64,000 bases of DNA from Pseudomonas lurida (lineage in GTDB: Bacteria; Pseudomonadota; Gammaproteobacteria; Pseudomonadales; Pseudomonadaceae). Both the position numbers and the translations under genes were made by a program. The notes below the pieces were generated by a model that saw only the letters and a list, made by a program, of their open reading frames with translations, ran no database searches and was not told where the DNA came from. The stretch spans positions 46,424 through 110,423 of the forward strand of contig NZ_JAAMRE010000019.1 of the NCBI RefSeq assembly GCF_013522705.1. Reading direction: 5' to 3'. Positions 16,252-25,907 of this stretch are shown in pieces; position 1 is the first letter of the stretch; each line of letters opens with the position of its first letter.

Positions 16252-19200
16252 ACGATGGTTTCCTCGCTGTGCTATCCGAAAAGTCCTCAACCTTCATACG
16301 AAGGAAGGTTGCGGCGAAAAGTGCTGGCGGCAGAGGCAGGCTGACGATGTAGCCTTGCATTTGTTCGCAGCCTTCATCGGCCAGAAAGGCTTGCTGTGCG
16401 GGGTTTTCCACGCCCTCGGCGATGATGGTGAATTGCATGCTGTGGCCCAGGGCGATGATGGCGCGCACGATGGCGGCGTCATGGGTGTCGTCGGGCAGGC
16501 CGCGGACGAAGGATTGATCGATTTTCAGGAAGTCCAACGGCAGGCGTTTGAGGTAGCTGAGGGAGGAGTACCCGGTGCCGAAGTCATCGATCGCCAGTTG
16601 GACGCCCAGGCGCTTGAGTTCGTGCAGTACGTCGAGGGCTTCTTCGGCCTGGCTCATGATGAAGTTTTCGGTGATCTCCAGTTGCAGGCAGCCTGGCTCC
16701 AGGCGGTAGTCGCGCAGTAACTGTTCGATGCGCGGCAGCAGTTTGGGGTGGCGCAGTTGTGCGCCGGCGAGGTTGACCGACAGCGGGCCGAAATCGTCGA
16801 AAGTGCCTTGCCAGGCGTGAAGCTGGCGGCAGGCCTGCTCCAGCACCCAATCGCCGATCTGCAGGATCATGCCGTTTTCTTCCGCAAGGGGGATGAAATG
16901 TTCGGGCGGCACGTCGCCGAAGGTCGGGTGGTGCCAGCGGATTAAGGCTTCGGCGCCGATCAGCGCGTGGGTCTTGAGGCACAGTTTGGGTTGGTAGTAG
17001 AGGCTGCATTCGTTGCGTTCGATGGCGCGGCGAAGTTCTTGTTCCAGGGCGACGCGCTCCTTGGCCTGTGCGGTGAGGTCGCGGGTGTAGCTTTCAACCC
17101 GGTTGCGCCCCTTGGCTTTGGAGCGGTACATCGCGGCGTCGGCGTTCTTGACCAGAGTGGCGACGTCGGTGCCGTCCTGCGGGTAGAGACTGGTGCCGAT
17201 GCTGGCACTGATAAAGAACTCGTGTTCGCCGGCCTGGAATGGCGGGGTGAAGCACGCCAGCAGTTTATTGGCCAGGTGCTCGGCATCGCTGGGGTGTTGC
17301 AGGCCGGGCAGCAGGATGATGAATTCGTCGCCGCCCAGGCGCGCGACGGTGTCGATGTCCCGCAGTTGCTCTTTGAGGCGCAGGGCGATGTCCTTGAGCA
17401 ACAGGTCGCCAACGGGGTGGCCGAGGCTGTCGTTGATGTGCTTGAAGCGGTCGAGGTCGAGAAACAGCACCGCGCCCTGTTTGCCGGTTTCCTGCTGGCC
17501 GTTCAACGCGGCCTGCAGGCGGTTTTCAAACAGTGTGCGGTTAGGCAGACCGGTGAGGGGGTCGTGGTGCGCCTGGTAGTCGAGGCGGGCCTGGGCGAGT
17601 TTGAGGCTGGAGATATCGGCGAATACCGCGACAAAATGCGTCACCTGGTCGCCGTTACGCACGGCGCTGATGGTCAGCCAACTGGGGTATAGCTCACCGT
17701 TCTTACGGCGGTTGGAGATCTCGCCTTGCCAGTGCCCATAGGCGGTCAACTGGTGCCACATGGCGGCATAGAAAGCGCTGTCGTGCAGGCCTGATGCCAG
17801 CAGCCTCGGCGTTTCGCCAAGCGCTTCGGCCTCGCTGTAGCCCGTGATCTCGCTGAAGGCGCGGTTGACGGCGCTGATGTTTTGCCGGGTGTCGGTGATC
17901 AGCACGCCCTCGGCGGTGCTCTCGAATACGGTAGCGGCCTGTTGCAGCTTTTCCTGCATCAATTGGCGCTCGGTGATATCCCGGGCGATGGTGAGCATGC
18001 AGTCCTCGTCACCGATGGGCAGCGGGCGGCTGGACAATTCGCACAGGCGTATCAGCCCGTCGGCCCGGCGGATGTGGCAGATGAAGTCACGCACAAACCC
18101 GTCGCGCCGCATCAGTTCCAGCAGATGTTTGCGCTCGTTGAGGTCGACCCAGATGCCCAGTTCCAAAGCGGTCTGGTCAATCGAAGTGGCAGCGGTGAAA
18201 CCGGTAATGCGGCTGAAACCCTCGTTGACCTCGATCAGCAGCCCGTCGCGCTGGCGGCTCAGCAGTAAACCGTCGGGCGAGGCATGAAAGGCCTTGGCGA
18301 ATTTCTCCTCGGAGGTCTGCAGTTGTTGCTGGGTTTCCTTCAACTGGCTGATGTCGCGCACCACTACCACAATGGCTTCCACCGTATCGAGCTGGAACGG
18401 TTCGGCGGATACCAGCCCGGTGAAGGCTTGGCCATTGCTGCGTCGGAACGCCATTTCCAGGTTGCGAATGCTGGTGGTTTGTACGCGGTGCAGCAGGTCG
18501 GGGCCTGCTTGGTCAACACCCCAGATATTCAGGTCAGTGGCGGTTTTGCCCAGCACGTCGGCGGCGCTTAAACCGATCTGGTCTTCAAACGCTTTGTTGA
18601 CCTCCAGCAGGCAGCCATCGCTCAGGCGTGCGATTACCAGAATGTCGGGGCATTGCTGGAACACCGAGGCGAACTTCTGTTCGGAGCGTTGCAAGGCCTC
18701 CTCGGTGCGCTTGGCCTCGCTGATATCAATCATCAAGCCACGAAGTACCGGCTCATGGCCGTGCTCGATCAGGCTGACGATATCGCGCACCCACAGGCAG
18801 CGGCCGTCGGCGGTTATCACTCGGTAATCGACGCTGTGATCGCGATTGGCACGGGTTTCGCGCCAGCAATAAGCTTCGGCGCGGGTGAGGTCTGCGGGGT
18901 GTATGATGTTGCGCCAGAAGCCGGGTATCAGCCAATGGGCGCGTGGATAACCGAGCAGTTCTTCGGCGTGGGGAGACACGTAGCTGTAGGTGAAGTCGGT
19001 AATGCTGGCTTCCCAGGCGATGGCGGACAGACTTTCTACCAGGCCACGGTAATGATATTCGCTGCTGCGCAGCTCCTGTTCGAGTGCGACACGGCGGGAA
19101 ATTTCCGAGCTGAGCCGACGATTGATTCGGATGACGATGACCAATACGGTGCTGAGCAGCAGTAGCGCCGGCACGCCGTATAACAGCAGATCGCTCCAGA

Positions 19201-19987
19201 ACGTGCGGTTATCCGAGAAGTTGCCAACCCAGTGGTGCTGGATTGCGTTGATTTCGTCCAGGCTGAGGTCGGCCAGCACTTTATCGAGGATACCCACCAA
19301 TAGCTTGTCTTCGCTTGGTACCCCCATCGCCAGTTGATAGCGGTAGGGCGTTTCACCACTGACGTAAAGGCCTTCAAGTTTGAGTTCGCGCAGGCTCCAG
19401 ACACTGGACGCGAGGTCGCTGACGACGGCGTCCACTTTTCCTGTGGCCAGTGCCTGCAGGGTGGAGCTGACGTTGGGCATGGCCACCAGATTCAGGTCAG
19501 GGTGATGGGTACGCAGCAGTTCGTGGGGGGCGTAGCTGTCCACTACGGCGATTTTCAGCCCGTAGAGGTCTTTGAGGTTTCGCGGTCGCGCTCCGCCTTC
19601 ATGGGCGAGAATGACCATCGGAAAGTCGATATAGGGCCGGGTAAAGGCCAGGTATTTCTGGCGCTCGGGCGTAGACATGACGCCGGGGACAAGATCGAGT
19701 TGATTGTCTCGGGCCAGCTCCAGCACCATGCCCCAGCGCGGTGGTTCGATCAGTTTGACCTTGACGCCCAGGCGATCCTGGATCAGTCGCACATAGTCGG
19801 CGGCGAGACCTTGATAATGCCCATTCTCGTCACGGTATTCGAAAGGTGGCCACGAAGTGTCCACGCCAAGGCGCAGCTCCTGATGGTCCGCCAACCAGGC
19901 ACGCTCTTGATCGGTGAGAGTCAACGCGCCAGCCGTTGCGGTCCAGATCAGCAGCGACAGTAGTATCACGGTCGGCAAACTGGGCAT
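16247..19987 (-). CDS. Membrane sensor with periplasmic solute-binding domain, PAS repeats, GGDEF and EAL
   Basis: 1246 residues from ATG 19987, giving a clean signal peptide (MPSLPTVILLSLLIWTATA); an upstream ATG at 20035 adds 16 residues and spoils it. Order: signal peptide; SBP_bac_3 domain (about 25-260, with ELRLGVDTSWPPFEYRD); one membrane helix (LLLYGVPALLLLSTVLVIVI); about four PAS domains; GGDEF with intact RLGGDEF; EAL with intact GAEALIRW and DDFGTGYSSLSYL. Both output domains keep the residues for making and degrading cyclic-di-GMP, so the net direction cannot be predicted. The binding domain suggests that a small nutrient, perhaps an amino acid, is sensed in the periplasm. The 3' end carries the promoter of the next tRNA. 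Confidence 0.92.
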   Translation of the reverse strand: MPSLPTVILLSLLIWTATAGALTLTDQERAWLADHQELRLGVDTSWPPFEYRDENGHYQGLAADYVRLIQDRLGVKVKLIEPPRWGMVLELARDNQLDLVPGVMSTPERQKYLAFTRPYIDFPMVILAHEGGARPRNLKDLYGLKIAVVDSYAPHELLRTHHPDLNLVAMPNVSSTLQALATGKVDAVVSDLASSVWSLRELKLEGLYVSGETPYRYQLAMGVPSEDKLLVGILDKVLADLSLDEINAIQHHWVGNFSDNRTFWSDLLLYGVPALLLLSTVLVIVIRINRRLSSEISRRVALEQELRSSEYHYRGLVESLSAIAWEASITDFTYSYVSPHAEELLGYPRAHWLIPGFWRNIIHPADLTRAEAYCWRETRANRDHSVDYRVITADGRCLWVRDIVSLIEHGHEPVLRGLMIDISEAKRTEEALQRSEQKFASVFQQCPDILVIARLSDGCLLEVNKAFEDQIGLSAADVLGKTATDLNIWGVDQAGPDLLHRVQTTSIRNLEMAFRRSNGQAFTGLVSAEPFQLDTVEAIVVVVRDISQLKETQQQLQTSEEKFAKAFHASPDGLLLSRQRDGLLIEVNEGFSRITGFTAATSIDQTALELGIWVDLNERKHLLELMRRDGFVRDFICHIRRADGLIRLCELSSRPLPIGDEDCMLTIARDITERQLMQEKLQQAATVFESTAEGVLITDTRQNISAVNRAFSEITGYSEAEALGETPRLLASGLHDSAFYAAMWHQLTAYGHWQGEISNRRKNGELYPSWLTISAVRNGDQVTHFVAVFADISSLKLAQARLDYQAHHDPLTGLPNRTLFENRLQAALNGQQETGKQGAVLFLDLDRFKHINDSLGHPVGDLLLKDIALRLKEQLRDIDTVARLGGDEFIILLPGLQHPSDAEHLANKLLACFTPPFQAGEHEFFISASIGTSLYPQDGTDVATLVKNADAAMYRSKAKGRNRVESYTRDLTAQAKERVALEQELRRAIERNECSLYYQPKLCLKTHALIGAEALIRWHHPTFGDVPPEHFIPLAEENGMILQIGDWVLEQACRQLHAWQGTFDDFGPLSVNLAGAQLRHPKLLPRIEQLLRDYRLEPGCLQLEITENFIMSQAEEALDVLHELKRLGVQLAIDDFGTGYSSLSYLKRLPLDFLKIDQSFVRGLPDDTHDAAIVRAIIALGHSMQFTIIAEGVENPAQQAFLADEGCEQMQGYIVSLPLPPALFAATFLRMKVEDFSDSTARKPSL

Positions 19988-20072
19988 AACGGTCTCGTTA
20001 TGGCACGGGGAATTGTTTCGAGTGTAGACGGGCATTTCGCAGGAGGGGTGTCGCGGGGATTTTTATCTGGGC

Positions 20073-20101
20073 AAAACAAAACCCCCGGCCTGGGCCGGGG
20101 G
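20073..20101 (-). terminator. rpoD terminator
   Basis: On the minus strand a CCCCCGGCC/GGCCGGGGG stem (20082-20101) is followed by TTTTGTTTTG. It lies 9 nt past the rpoD stop. Confidence 0.9.
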
Positions 20102-20109
20102 TTCTGGGA

Positions 20110-21960
20110 TCACTCGTCGAGGAAGGAGCGAAGATGCTCGCTTCGCGTCGGGTGACGCAACTTGCGCAACGCCTTGGCTTCGATCTGACGGATCCGCTCG
20201 CGGGTTACGTCAAACTGCTTACCGACTTCCTCAAGGGTGTGGTCGGTATTCATGTCGATGCCGAAACGCATGCGCAGTACCTTGGCTTCACGGGCTGTGA
20301 GGCCGGACAGTACGTCGCGGGTGGCTTCCTTGAGGCTCTCAACGGTGGCGACATCGATGGGCGACTGCATGGTCGAATCTTCGATGAAGTCACCCAGATG
20401 GGAGTCTTCGTCATCACCGATCGGGGTTTCCATGGAGATCGGCTCTTTAGCGATCTTCAACACCTTGCGGATTTTATCCTCAGGCATTTCCATGCGTTCG
20501 CCCAGCTCTTCCGGGGTCGGTTCGCGACCCATTTCCTGCAGCATCTGACGGGAAATACGGTTGAGCTTGTTGATGGTCTCGATCATGTGCACCGGAATAC
20601 GGATGGTGCGGGCCTGGTCGGCAATCGAGCGAGTGATCGCCTGACGGATCCACCAGGTGGCATAAGTCGAGAACTTGTAGCCGCGACGGTATTCGAACTT
20701 GTCCACAGCCTTCATCAAACCAATGTTGCCTTCCTGGATCAGATCGAGGAATTGCAGGCCACGGTTGGTGTACTTCTTGGCGATGGAGATCACCAGACGC
20801 AAGTTTGCTTCAACCATCTCTTTCTTCGCGCGACGGGCCTTGGCCTCACCGATCGACATGCGACGGTTGATGTCCTTGATCTCGGCAATCGTCAGCCCGG
20901 TCTCGGCCTCAAGCGCGCTCAGCTTCTGCTGGCAACGAATGATGTCCGGCTGCAGGCGGCCGATGGCTTCGGCGTACTTCGCCTTGCCCTTGGCCAGAGC
21001 GTCGGTCCAGCTTTCGTCCACTTCATTGCCCGGGAACTGGCGCAGGAAGTCGGCACGCGGCATGCGTGCATCACGCACACAAAGCTGCATGATTGCTCGC
21101 TCTTGAGCACGCAAGCGCTCAAGGGCGCTGCGAACGCGCTCAACCAGGCCTTCGAATTGCTTAGGCACCAGCTTGATGGGCATGAACAGCTCAGCCAATG
21201 CCAGCAGCTCGGCGATAGCCTGCTTATTGGCGCGACCGTGCTTTTTCAAGGCCTTGCGGGTGATTTCCATTTGATCGGAAACCGCACCGAAACGCTGAGC
21301 CGCGATCACCGGGTCCGGACCGCTTTCGACTTCTTCTTCGTCGTCGCTGCTGGCTTCAGCCTCGTCGTCGTCGGTGTCGTCGTCCGCCTTGGCGGCCTTG
21401 GCGTCGACAGGCGGCGGAACTTCGGCAGCTGGCGGCGCAATGCCGTCGTCCGGGTCGATATAACCGCTCAGGACGTCGGAGAGGCGGCCACCTTCGGTGG
21501 TTACGCGGGTGTACTCGGAGAGAATGTGGTCAACCGTGCCGGGGAAGTGCGCAATTGCGCCCATCACTTCGCGGATGCCCTCTTCGATACGCTTGGCGAT
21601 TTCGATTTCGCCTTCGCGTGTCAGCAGCTCGACGGTGCCCATTTCACGCATATACATGCGCACAGGGTCCGTCGTGCGACCGATATCGGTCTCCACCGCA
21701 GCCAACGCGGCGGCAGCTTCTTCAGCGGCGGCTTCGTCGGTATCGGCGTCGGCCAGCATAAGGGAATCCTTATCTGGCGCAGTTTCGAATACGTTGATCC
21801 CCATGTCGTTAATCATGCGGATGATGTCTTCCACCTGCTCTGGATCTGAAATATCCTCAGGCAGGTGGTCGTTGACCTCCGCGTAAGTCAGGTAACCCTG
21901 CTCACGACCAAGAAGAATCAACTCTTTGATACGAGACTGCTGTTGCGCTTTTCCGGACAT
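20110..21960 (-). CDS. rpoD: RNA polymerase housekeeping sigma factor RpoD (sigma 70)
   Basis: 616 residues, full length for Pseudomonas sigma-70. Region 1.1 is at the N-terminus, then an acidic non-conserved insert (DDDTDDDEAEASSDDEEE, about residues 190-210). Region 2 has YKFSTYATWWIRQAITRSIA (core binding and -10 recognition), region 3 has IPVHMIETINKLNR, and region 4.2 has HTLEEVGKQFDVTRERIRQI, the -35 reading helix. It is the last gene of rpsU-dnaG-rpoD, 67 nt downstream of dnaG. Confidence 0.98.
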   Translation of the reverse strand: MSGKAQQQSRIKELILLGREQGYLTYAEVNDHLPEDISDPEQVEDIIRMINDMGINVFETAPDKDSLMLADADTDEAAAEEAAAALAAVETDIGRTTDPVRMYMREMGTVELLTREGEIEIAKRIEEGIREVMGAIAHFPGTVDHILSEYTRVTTEGGRLSDVLSGYIDPDDGIAPPAAEVPPPVDAKAAKADDDTDDDEAEASSDDEEEVESGPDPVIAAQRFGAVSDQMEITRKALKKHGRANKQAIAELLALAELFMPIKLVPKQFEGLVERVRSALERLRAQERAIMQLCVRDARMPRADFLRQFPGNEVDESWTDALAKGKAKYAEAIGRLQPDIIRCQQKLSALEAETGLTIAEIKDINRRMSIGEAKARRAKKEMVEANLRLVISIAKKYTNRGLQFLDLIQEGNIGLMKAVDKFEYRRGYKFSTYATWWIRQAITRSIADQARTIRIPVHMIETINKLNRISRQMLQEMGREPTPEELGERMEMPEDKIRKVLKIAKEPISMETPIGDDEDSHLGDFIEDSTMQSPIDVATVESLKEATRDVLSGLTAREAKVLRMRFGIDMNTDHTLEEVGKQFDVTRERIRQIEAKALRKLRHPTRSEHLRSFLDE

Positions 21961-22027
21961 AACACCCTATCCACTGAAGGTCTTGGCGGGCAAAAAACAA
22001 GCCGAGGATTATACCCGAGCTATGACC

Positions 22028-24001
22028 TCACACGCCAGCTGAGGTCGGGTTTGATGCGGAAACATTCTGTTTTAAGAGGTCGCGCATCTGTTTTGCTATC
22101 TGAATCTGCTCTTCAGCCGATAATCCAGGCTGCCTTGCTCTCTTGATAAGTTCGTCGAGGGTCTGCGTGTGCTGGCCCGCGGATAACCTAGTAATGGTGT
22201 CTAAAAACTGTTGTTCAAGGTTTTCGCCGTCAATTAGCCACTCCTTTTCCGCGAGTGCCTTCAATAATCGACCCTGTTCGGTGCCATGCCATCTTGCCAT
22301 CAGCTGAATGGAGTTTAGCCTGGGGTTTTTCTGCACCGCCTCGATCAAAGCGATCAGTACCTGCGCGTAAGTGTTGCTCTCGTTGGCAAAGTGCTCGGCA
22401 CTGTCAACCTTGCCCGCCAGTTGCGGGTGATGAATAAGCGTGCGCAGTGCAATCAGCGTAGGCGCTTCCACCGCGACCGGTGTGCGCGGGGCATAGGCTT
22501 CATCTCGATCGCCACGCTTGCCGTTCTTGCTCCAGGGTTTTTTGTTGTCCCATTTCTTGCCGCCGGCGCCGGGCTTCTTCGCCGTCCACTCCTGCTGGGG
22601 CGCATAGGCGTCTTGCTGTGGATGAAAATCGGCATAGTCCGGCATGGCGTCGTAGTCCATGCCTGGGTCGTAGGCGGGCGGGGCGTCCTGTGGCGCGCTC
22701 TGCACCAGCTGACTCACGGCCTCGCCGCTCAAACCGGTAATTTCCAGCAGGCGCTGACGCATCAGTGTGCGCAGGTTGGCGCCGGGCACCTTGTCGATCA
22801 GCGGCGCCGCGAGGGTCGCCATGTGGGCCTTGCCTTCAAGGGAGCGTGGGTCGGCTTCTTCGGTCAGTTGCTGGAAAAAATAATCCGCCAGCGGCTGCGC
22901 GTGCTGGTTGATTCGCGCACGGAAGGCGTCGGTGCCTTCAGAGCGCACCAGGGTGTCCGGATCCTCGCCTTCGGGAAGGAACAGGAAGCGCGCGCGACGC
23001 CCGTCCTGCAGGCTCGACAGCGTGGCCTCAAGCGCTCGCCACGCGGCGTTACGGCCGGCCTGGTCGCCATCGAAGCAGAACAGGACGCTGGGCACCACGC
23101 GAAACAGGCGCTTCATGTGCTCTTCGCTGGTGGCGGTACCCAAGGTAGCGACGGCGTTGCGCAAGCCTTGCTGAGCGAGGGCTATCACGTCCATGTAGCC
23201 TTCAACCACGATGATTTCGTCAAGGTTGCGGTTGTTCTTGCGCGCTTCGAACAGCCCGTAAAGTTCCTGGCCCTTGTGGAATACCGGGGTTTCCGGGGAG
23301 TTCAGGTATTTAGGCTTGTCGTCACCCAGCACGCGGCCACCAAAGGCGATGATGCGGCCGCGACTGTCGCGGATCGGAAACATCACGCGGTCGCGGAAGC
23401 GGTCATAGCGCTTGCCGGTCTCGGCGTTTTCCACCAATAGGCCAGCATCGATCATGGCTTTCTGTTGCAGGGTGTCGCTGCTCAAGTGTTTGTACAGGTT
23501 GTCCCAGCCCGGCGGTGCAAAGCCAAGGCCGAAGTCGCGGGCGATTTCACCCGTGAGGCCGCGCCCCTTGAGGTACTCGACGGCCGCTTTGCGCTGCGGA
23601 TGGCTTTTAAGCGCTTGACGATAAAAGTCGGCAGCGGCCGTCAGCAACGGGTACAGCGGCGAGTCGGTGGGTTGTCGTGGTTTGTGCGAACGGCCGCTTT
23701 CTTCGCGGGGGATTTCCATGCCGGCGGCTTTGGCCAGTTCCTCGACGGCCTGGGGGAAGTCCAGGTTGTCGTGGTCCATGATAAAGCCAAGGGCATTACC
23801 GCCTGCGCCGCAGCCAAAGCAGTAATAGAACTGCTTGTCGGGGCTGACGCTGAACGAGGGGGTCTTTTCTTTGTGGAACGGGCAGCAGGCGGTGTAGTTC
23901 TTGCCCGCCTTCTTCATTTGCAGGCGCGAGCTGACCACATCGACGATGTCGGTGCGGTTCAGAAGGTCGTCAATAAAGCTCTGGGGAATCAGCCCGGCCA
24001 T
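22028..24001 (-). CDS. dnaG: DNA primase
   Basis: 657 residues. N-terminal zinc ribbon CCPFHKEKTPSFSVSPDK...YYCFGCGAGG (CHC2 type), the RNA-polymerase/TOPRIM core with IIVVEGYMDVIAL and FDGDQAGR, a Pro/Gly/Lys-rich linker (PGAGGKKWDNKKPWSKNGKR, about residue 475) and a helical C-terminal helicase-binding domain. Makes RNA primers for replication. Middle gene of the macromolecular-synthesis operon; 442 nt separate it from rpsU. Confidence 0.98.
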   Translation of the reverse strand: MAGLIPQSFIDDLLNRTDIVDVVSSRLQMKKAGKNYTACCPFHKEKTPSFSVSPDKQFYYCFGCGAGGNALGFIMDHDNLDFPQAVEELAKAAGMEIPREESGRSHKPRQPTDSPLYPLLTAAADFYRQALKSHPQRKAAVEYLKGRGLTGEIARDFGLGFAPPGWDNLYKHLSSDTLQQKAMIDAGLLVENAETGKRYDRFRDRVMFPIRDSRGRIIAFGGRVLGDDKPKYLNSPETPVFHKGQELYGLFEARKNNRNLDEIIVVEGYMDVIALAQQGLRNAVATLGTATSEEHMKRLFRVVPSVLFCFDGDQAGRNAAWRALEATLSSLQDGRRARFLFLPEGEDPDTLVRSEGTDAFRARINQHAQPLADYFFQQLTEEADPRSLEGKAHMATLAAPLIDKVPGANLRTLMRQRLLEITGLSGEAVSQLVQSAPQDAPPAYDPGMDYDAMPDYADFHPQQDAYAPQQEWTAKKPGAGGKKWDNKKPWSKNGKRGDRDEAYAPRTPVAVEAPTLIALRTLIHHPQLAGKVDSAEHFANESNTYAQVLIALIEAVQKNPRLNSIQLMARWHGTEQGRLLKALAEKEWLIDGENLEQQFLDTITRLSAGQHTQTLDELIKRARQPGLSAEEQIQIAKQMRDLLKQNVSASNPTSAGV

Positions 24002-24392
24002 GGCGTTCTCGTCATCACTGCGTGTAAATGAGGGCCCATGAAGTATTCAAGCGCACGTCATGCGGGCTTGATCATCAATTATCTGTTTGGACTGTCAGGA
24101 AGTGTATCTGCCGGACATTCGCTGACGTTAGTGTCTATCAGTCTTCGGCTTGAAATGTTGCCCAGGCATCCGGTCTTGACCCATGGCAGGCCTCGGAAGC
24201 TCGGTGGTGGGCACAGCCGACGCAGTTGATCGCCTGTTTATAAAATAAGTGTGCTCGTCAGTAGCCTTGTAAGGCTCGTCAGAAGAGACGCGCACCGCTG
24301 GCAGAAGAGCCAGTCCTGACGTGTGAAGCAGTGTCTCGGTCGCGTGTGCGGCGTCGACGATGAAGCATCAAGCGATATCCGCAAATGCCATT
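24002..24392. other. dnaG-rpsU intergenic region with paired direct repeats
   Basis: No convincing gene. A GCTCGTCAG direct repeat occurs at 24253-24261 and 24274-24282, framing a palindrome AGCCTT-GT-AAGGCT (24263-24276). Next to it is the most AT-rich stretch of the region (TTTATAAAATAAG on the plus strand, 24237-24250), which could hold a dnaG-rpoD promoter reading minus. The 24238 side also resembles a -10 element, but no confident pair can be named. Confidence 0.5.
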
Positions 24393-24413
24393 AGCCCGGC
24401 TGAGGGCCGGGCT
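24393..24413 (-). terminator. Hairpin in the rpsU-dnaG gap (partial terminator)
   Basis: 8-bp stem AGCCCGGC (24393-24400) / GCCGGGCT (24406-24413), 31 nt after the rpsU stop, without a clear T-run on the minus strand. In E. coli a terminator at this position lowers dnaG expression relative to rpsU, and this hairpin probably does the same. Confidence 0.6.
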
Positions 24414-24443
24414 TGGCAGAAGCTTGCTACGATCGTCTGTGTA

Positions 24444-24659
24444 TTAGTACAGACGAACGGCGCGGCGCTGTTCGCGCTGAACTTTCTTGGCGTGACGCTT
24501 AACAGCGGCTGCTGCCTTACGCTTACGCTCAGAAGTTGGCTTCTCGTAAAATTCGCGGCTACGAACTTCAGCCAGTACACCGGCTTTTTCGCAGGAGCGC
24601 TTGAAACGACGCAGAGCTACGTCGAAGGGTTCGTTCTCTTTAACTTTGACGGCTGGCAT
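24444..24659 (-). CDS. rpsU: 30S ribosomal protein S21
   Basis: 71 residues, [20 protein letters not shown] followed by [21 protein letters not shown] and a Lys/Arg-rich tail, the standard bS21 sequence. S21 assists base-pairing of mRNA with the 16S 3' end. First gene of the rpsU-dnaG-rpoD operon; divergent from tsaD. Confidence 0.98.
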
Positions 24660-24745
24660 CCAGAGCTACCTTCTTTCATTACCGGGATCAACGTTCTCGT
24701 CGCAAACAATTCACGGCTGAGGTCGTCGGTTTTTAAGGGTTGCGG

Positions 24746-24774
24746 ATGTTAACCCCTCATTGCCTGGAATGCAA
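24746..24774 (-). promoter_or_regulatory. Candidate sigma-70 promoter of rpsU
   Basis: On the minus strand TTGCAT (24769-24774), 17-nt spacer, TAACAT (24746-24751). Four of six bases match consensus in each box with ideal spacing, about 80 nt upstream of the rpsU start. On the other strand a TATTAT at 24818 may serve tsaD but lacks a good -35. Confidence 0.5.
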
Positions 24775-24861
24775 AGCCTCTGATCGAAAACCGCTAGTCG
24801 GGAGGTGGAGCGGCGACTATTATGCGCGCCTTCGAATTCAGCCTCTACAAGGCGCAAACCC

Positions 24862-25887
24862 ATGCTAGTACTGGGACTTGAAACCTCCTGCGACGAAACC
24901 GGCGTCGCCCTTTACGACAGTGAACGCGGGCTTCTGGCCGATGCACTGTTCAGTCAGATCGACTTGCACCGCGCCTATGGCGGCGTGGTGCCGGAGCTCG
25001 CCAGCCGTGATCACGTCAAGCGCATGCTGCCGTTGATTCGCCAGGTGCTGGATGAGGCCGGTTGCGTGCCCACCGAGATCGATGCGATTGCCTACACGGC
25101 CGGCCCCGGATTGGTCGGAGCCCTGCTGGTTGGGGCCTCTTGCGCCCAGGCGCTGGCATTCGCCTGGGGCATTCCGGCACTCGGTGTGCACCATATGGAA
25201 GGTCATTTACTGGCACCCATGTTGGAAAAAACACCGCCACAGTTCCCGTTCGTCGCTTTGTTGGTGTCGGGCGGGCATACGCAGCTGGTTCAGGTGGATG
25301 GCATCGGCCAATACACGCTGCTCGGCGAGTCCCTGGATGACGCGGCCGGCGAAGCCTTTGACAAGACTGCCAAGATGATGGGCCTCAATTACCCCGGCGG
25401 TCCGGAGATCGCACGCCTCGCCGAAAAGGGCGTCGCCGGCCGCTACACCTTCCCGCGCCCGATGTGCGATCGCCCAGGCCTGATGTTCAGCTTCAGCGGC
25501 CTGAAAACCTCCGCACTCAACACCTGGCAGCAAAGCCTCGGCGCCGGGGACGACAGCGAGCAAGTCCGTTGCGACATCGCACTGGCGTTCCAGCAGGCCG
25601 TGGTGGAGACTTTGACCATCAAGTGCAAGCGCGCCCTCAAGCAGGCGGGCATGAAGCGTCTGGTGATCGCCGGCGGCGTCAGCGCCAACAAGGCGTTGCG
25701 CAGTTCCCTGGAGAAAATGCTCGGCGATATGAACGGCGATGTGTTCTATGCCCGACCTGAATTCTGCACGGATAACGGCGCGATGATCGCCTACGCCGGT
25801 TGTCAGCGGTTACAGGCGGGGCAGCATGAAAGCCTGGCGATCAGCGTGCAGGCGCGTTGGCCGATGGAGCAGCTGTCGCCGTTGTAG
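24862..25887 (+). CDS. tsaD: tRNA N6-adenosine threonylcarbamoyltransferase
   Basis: 341 residues from ATG 24862 (MLVLGLETSCDETGVALYD), the invariant start of TsaD; an upstream in-frame ATG adds 19 non-conserved residues. The ASKHA-fold motifs are clear: the metal-binding GVHHMEGHLLAP, LVSGGHTQLV, and GGVSANKALR toward the C-terminus. TsaD puts the threonylcarbamoyl group on A37 of ANN-decoding tRNAs, with TsaB, TsaE and TsaC encoded elsewhere. The gene is divergent from rpsU, as in many gamma-proteobacteria. Confidence 0.98.
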   Translation: MLVLGLETSCDETGVALYDSERGLLADALFSQIDLHRAYGGVVPELASRDHVKRMLPLIRQVLDEAGCVPTEIDAIAYTAGPGLVGALLVGASCAQALAFAWGIPALGVHHMEGHLLAPMLEKTPPQFPFVALLVSGGHTQLVQVDGIGQYTLLGESLDDAAGEAFDKTAKMMGLNYPGGPEIARLAEKGVAGRYTFPRPMCDRPGLMFSFSGLKTSALNTWQQSLGAGDDSEQVRCDIALAFQQAVVETLTIKCKRALKQAGMKRLVIAGGVSANKALRSSLEKMLGDMNGDVFYARPEFCTDNGAMIAYAGCQRLQAGQHESLAISVQARWPMEQLSPL

Positions 25888-25907
25888 GACACGAGGTGCG
25901 TCGGTAT

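Noticed and set aside
16155..16260. Integration site (attB) with mobile DNA at the tRNA
   Set aside because: The tRNA is intact, no duplicated 3' end or integrase is nearby and the flanking genes are core.
24002..24060. Heat-shock (sigma-32) promoter for dnaG: CTTGAA with CCCTCAT on the minus strand
   Set aside because: The spacing is two to three bases too short for sigma-32 and the -10 is imperfect.
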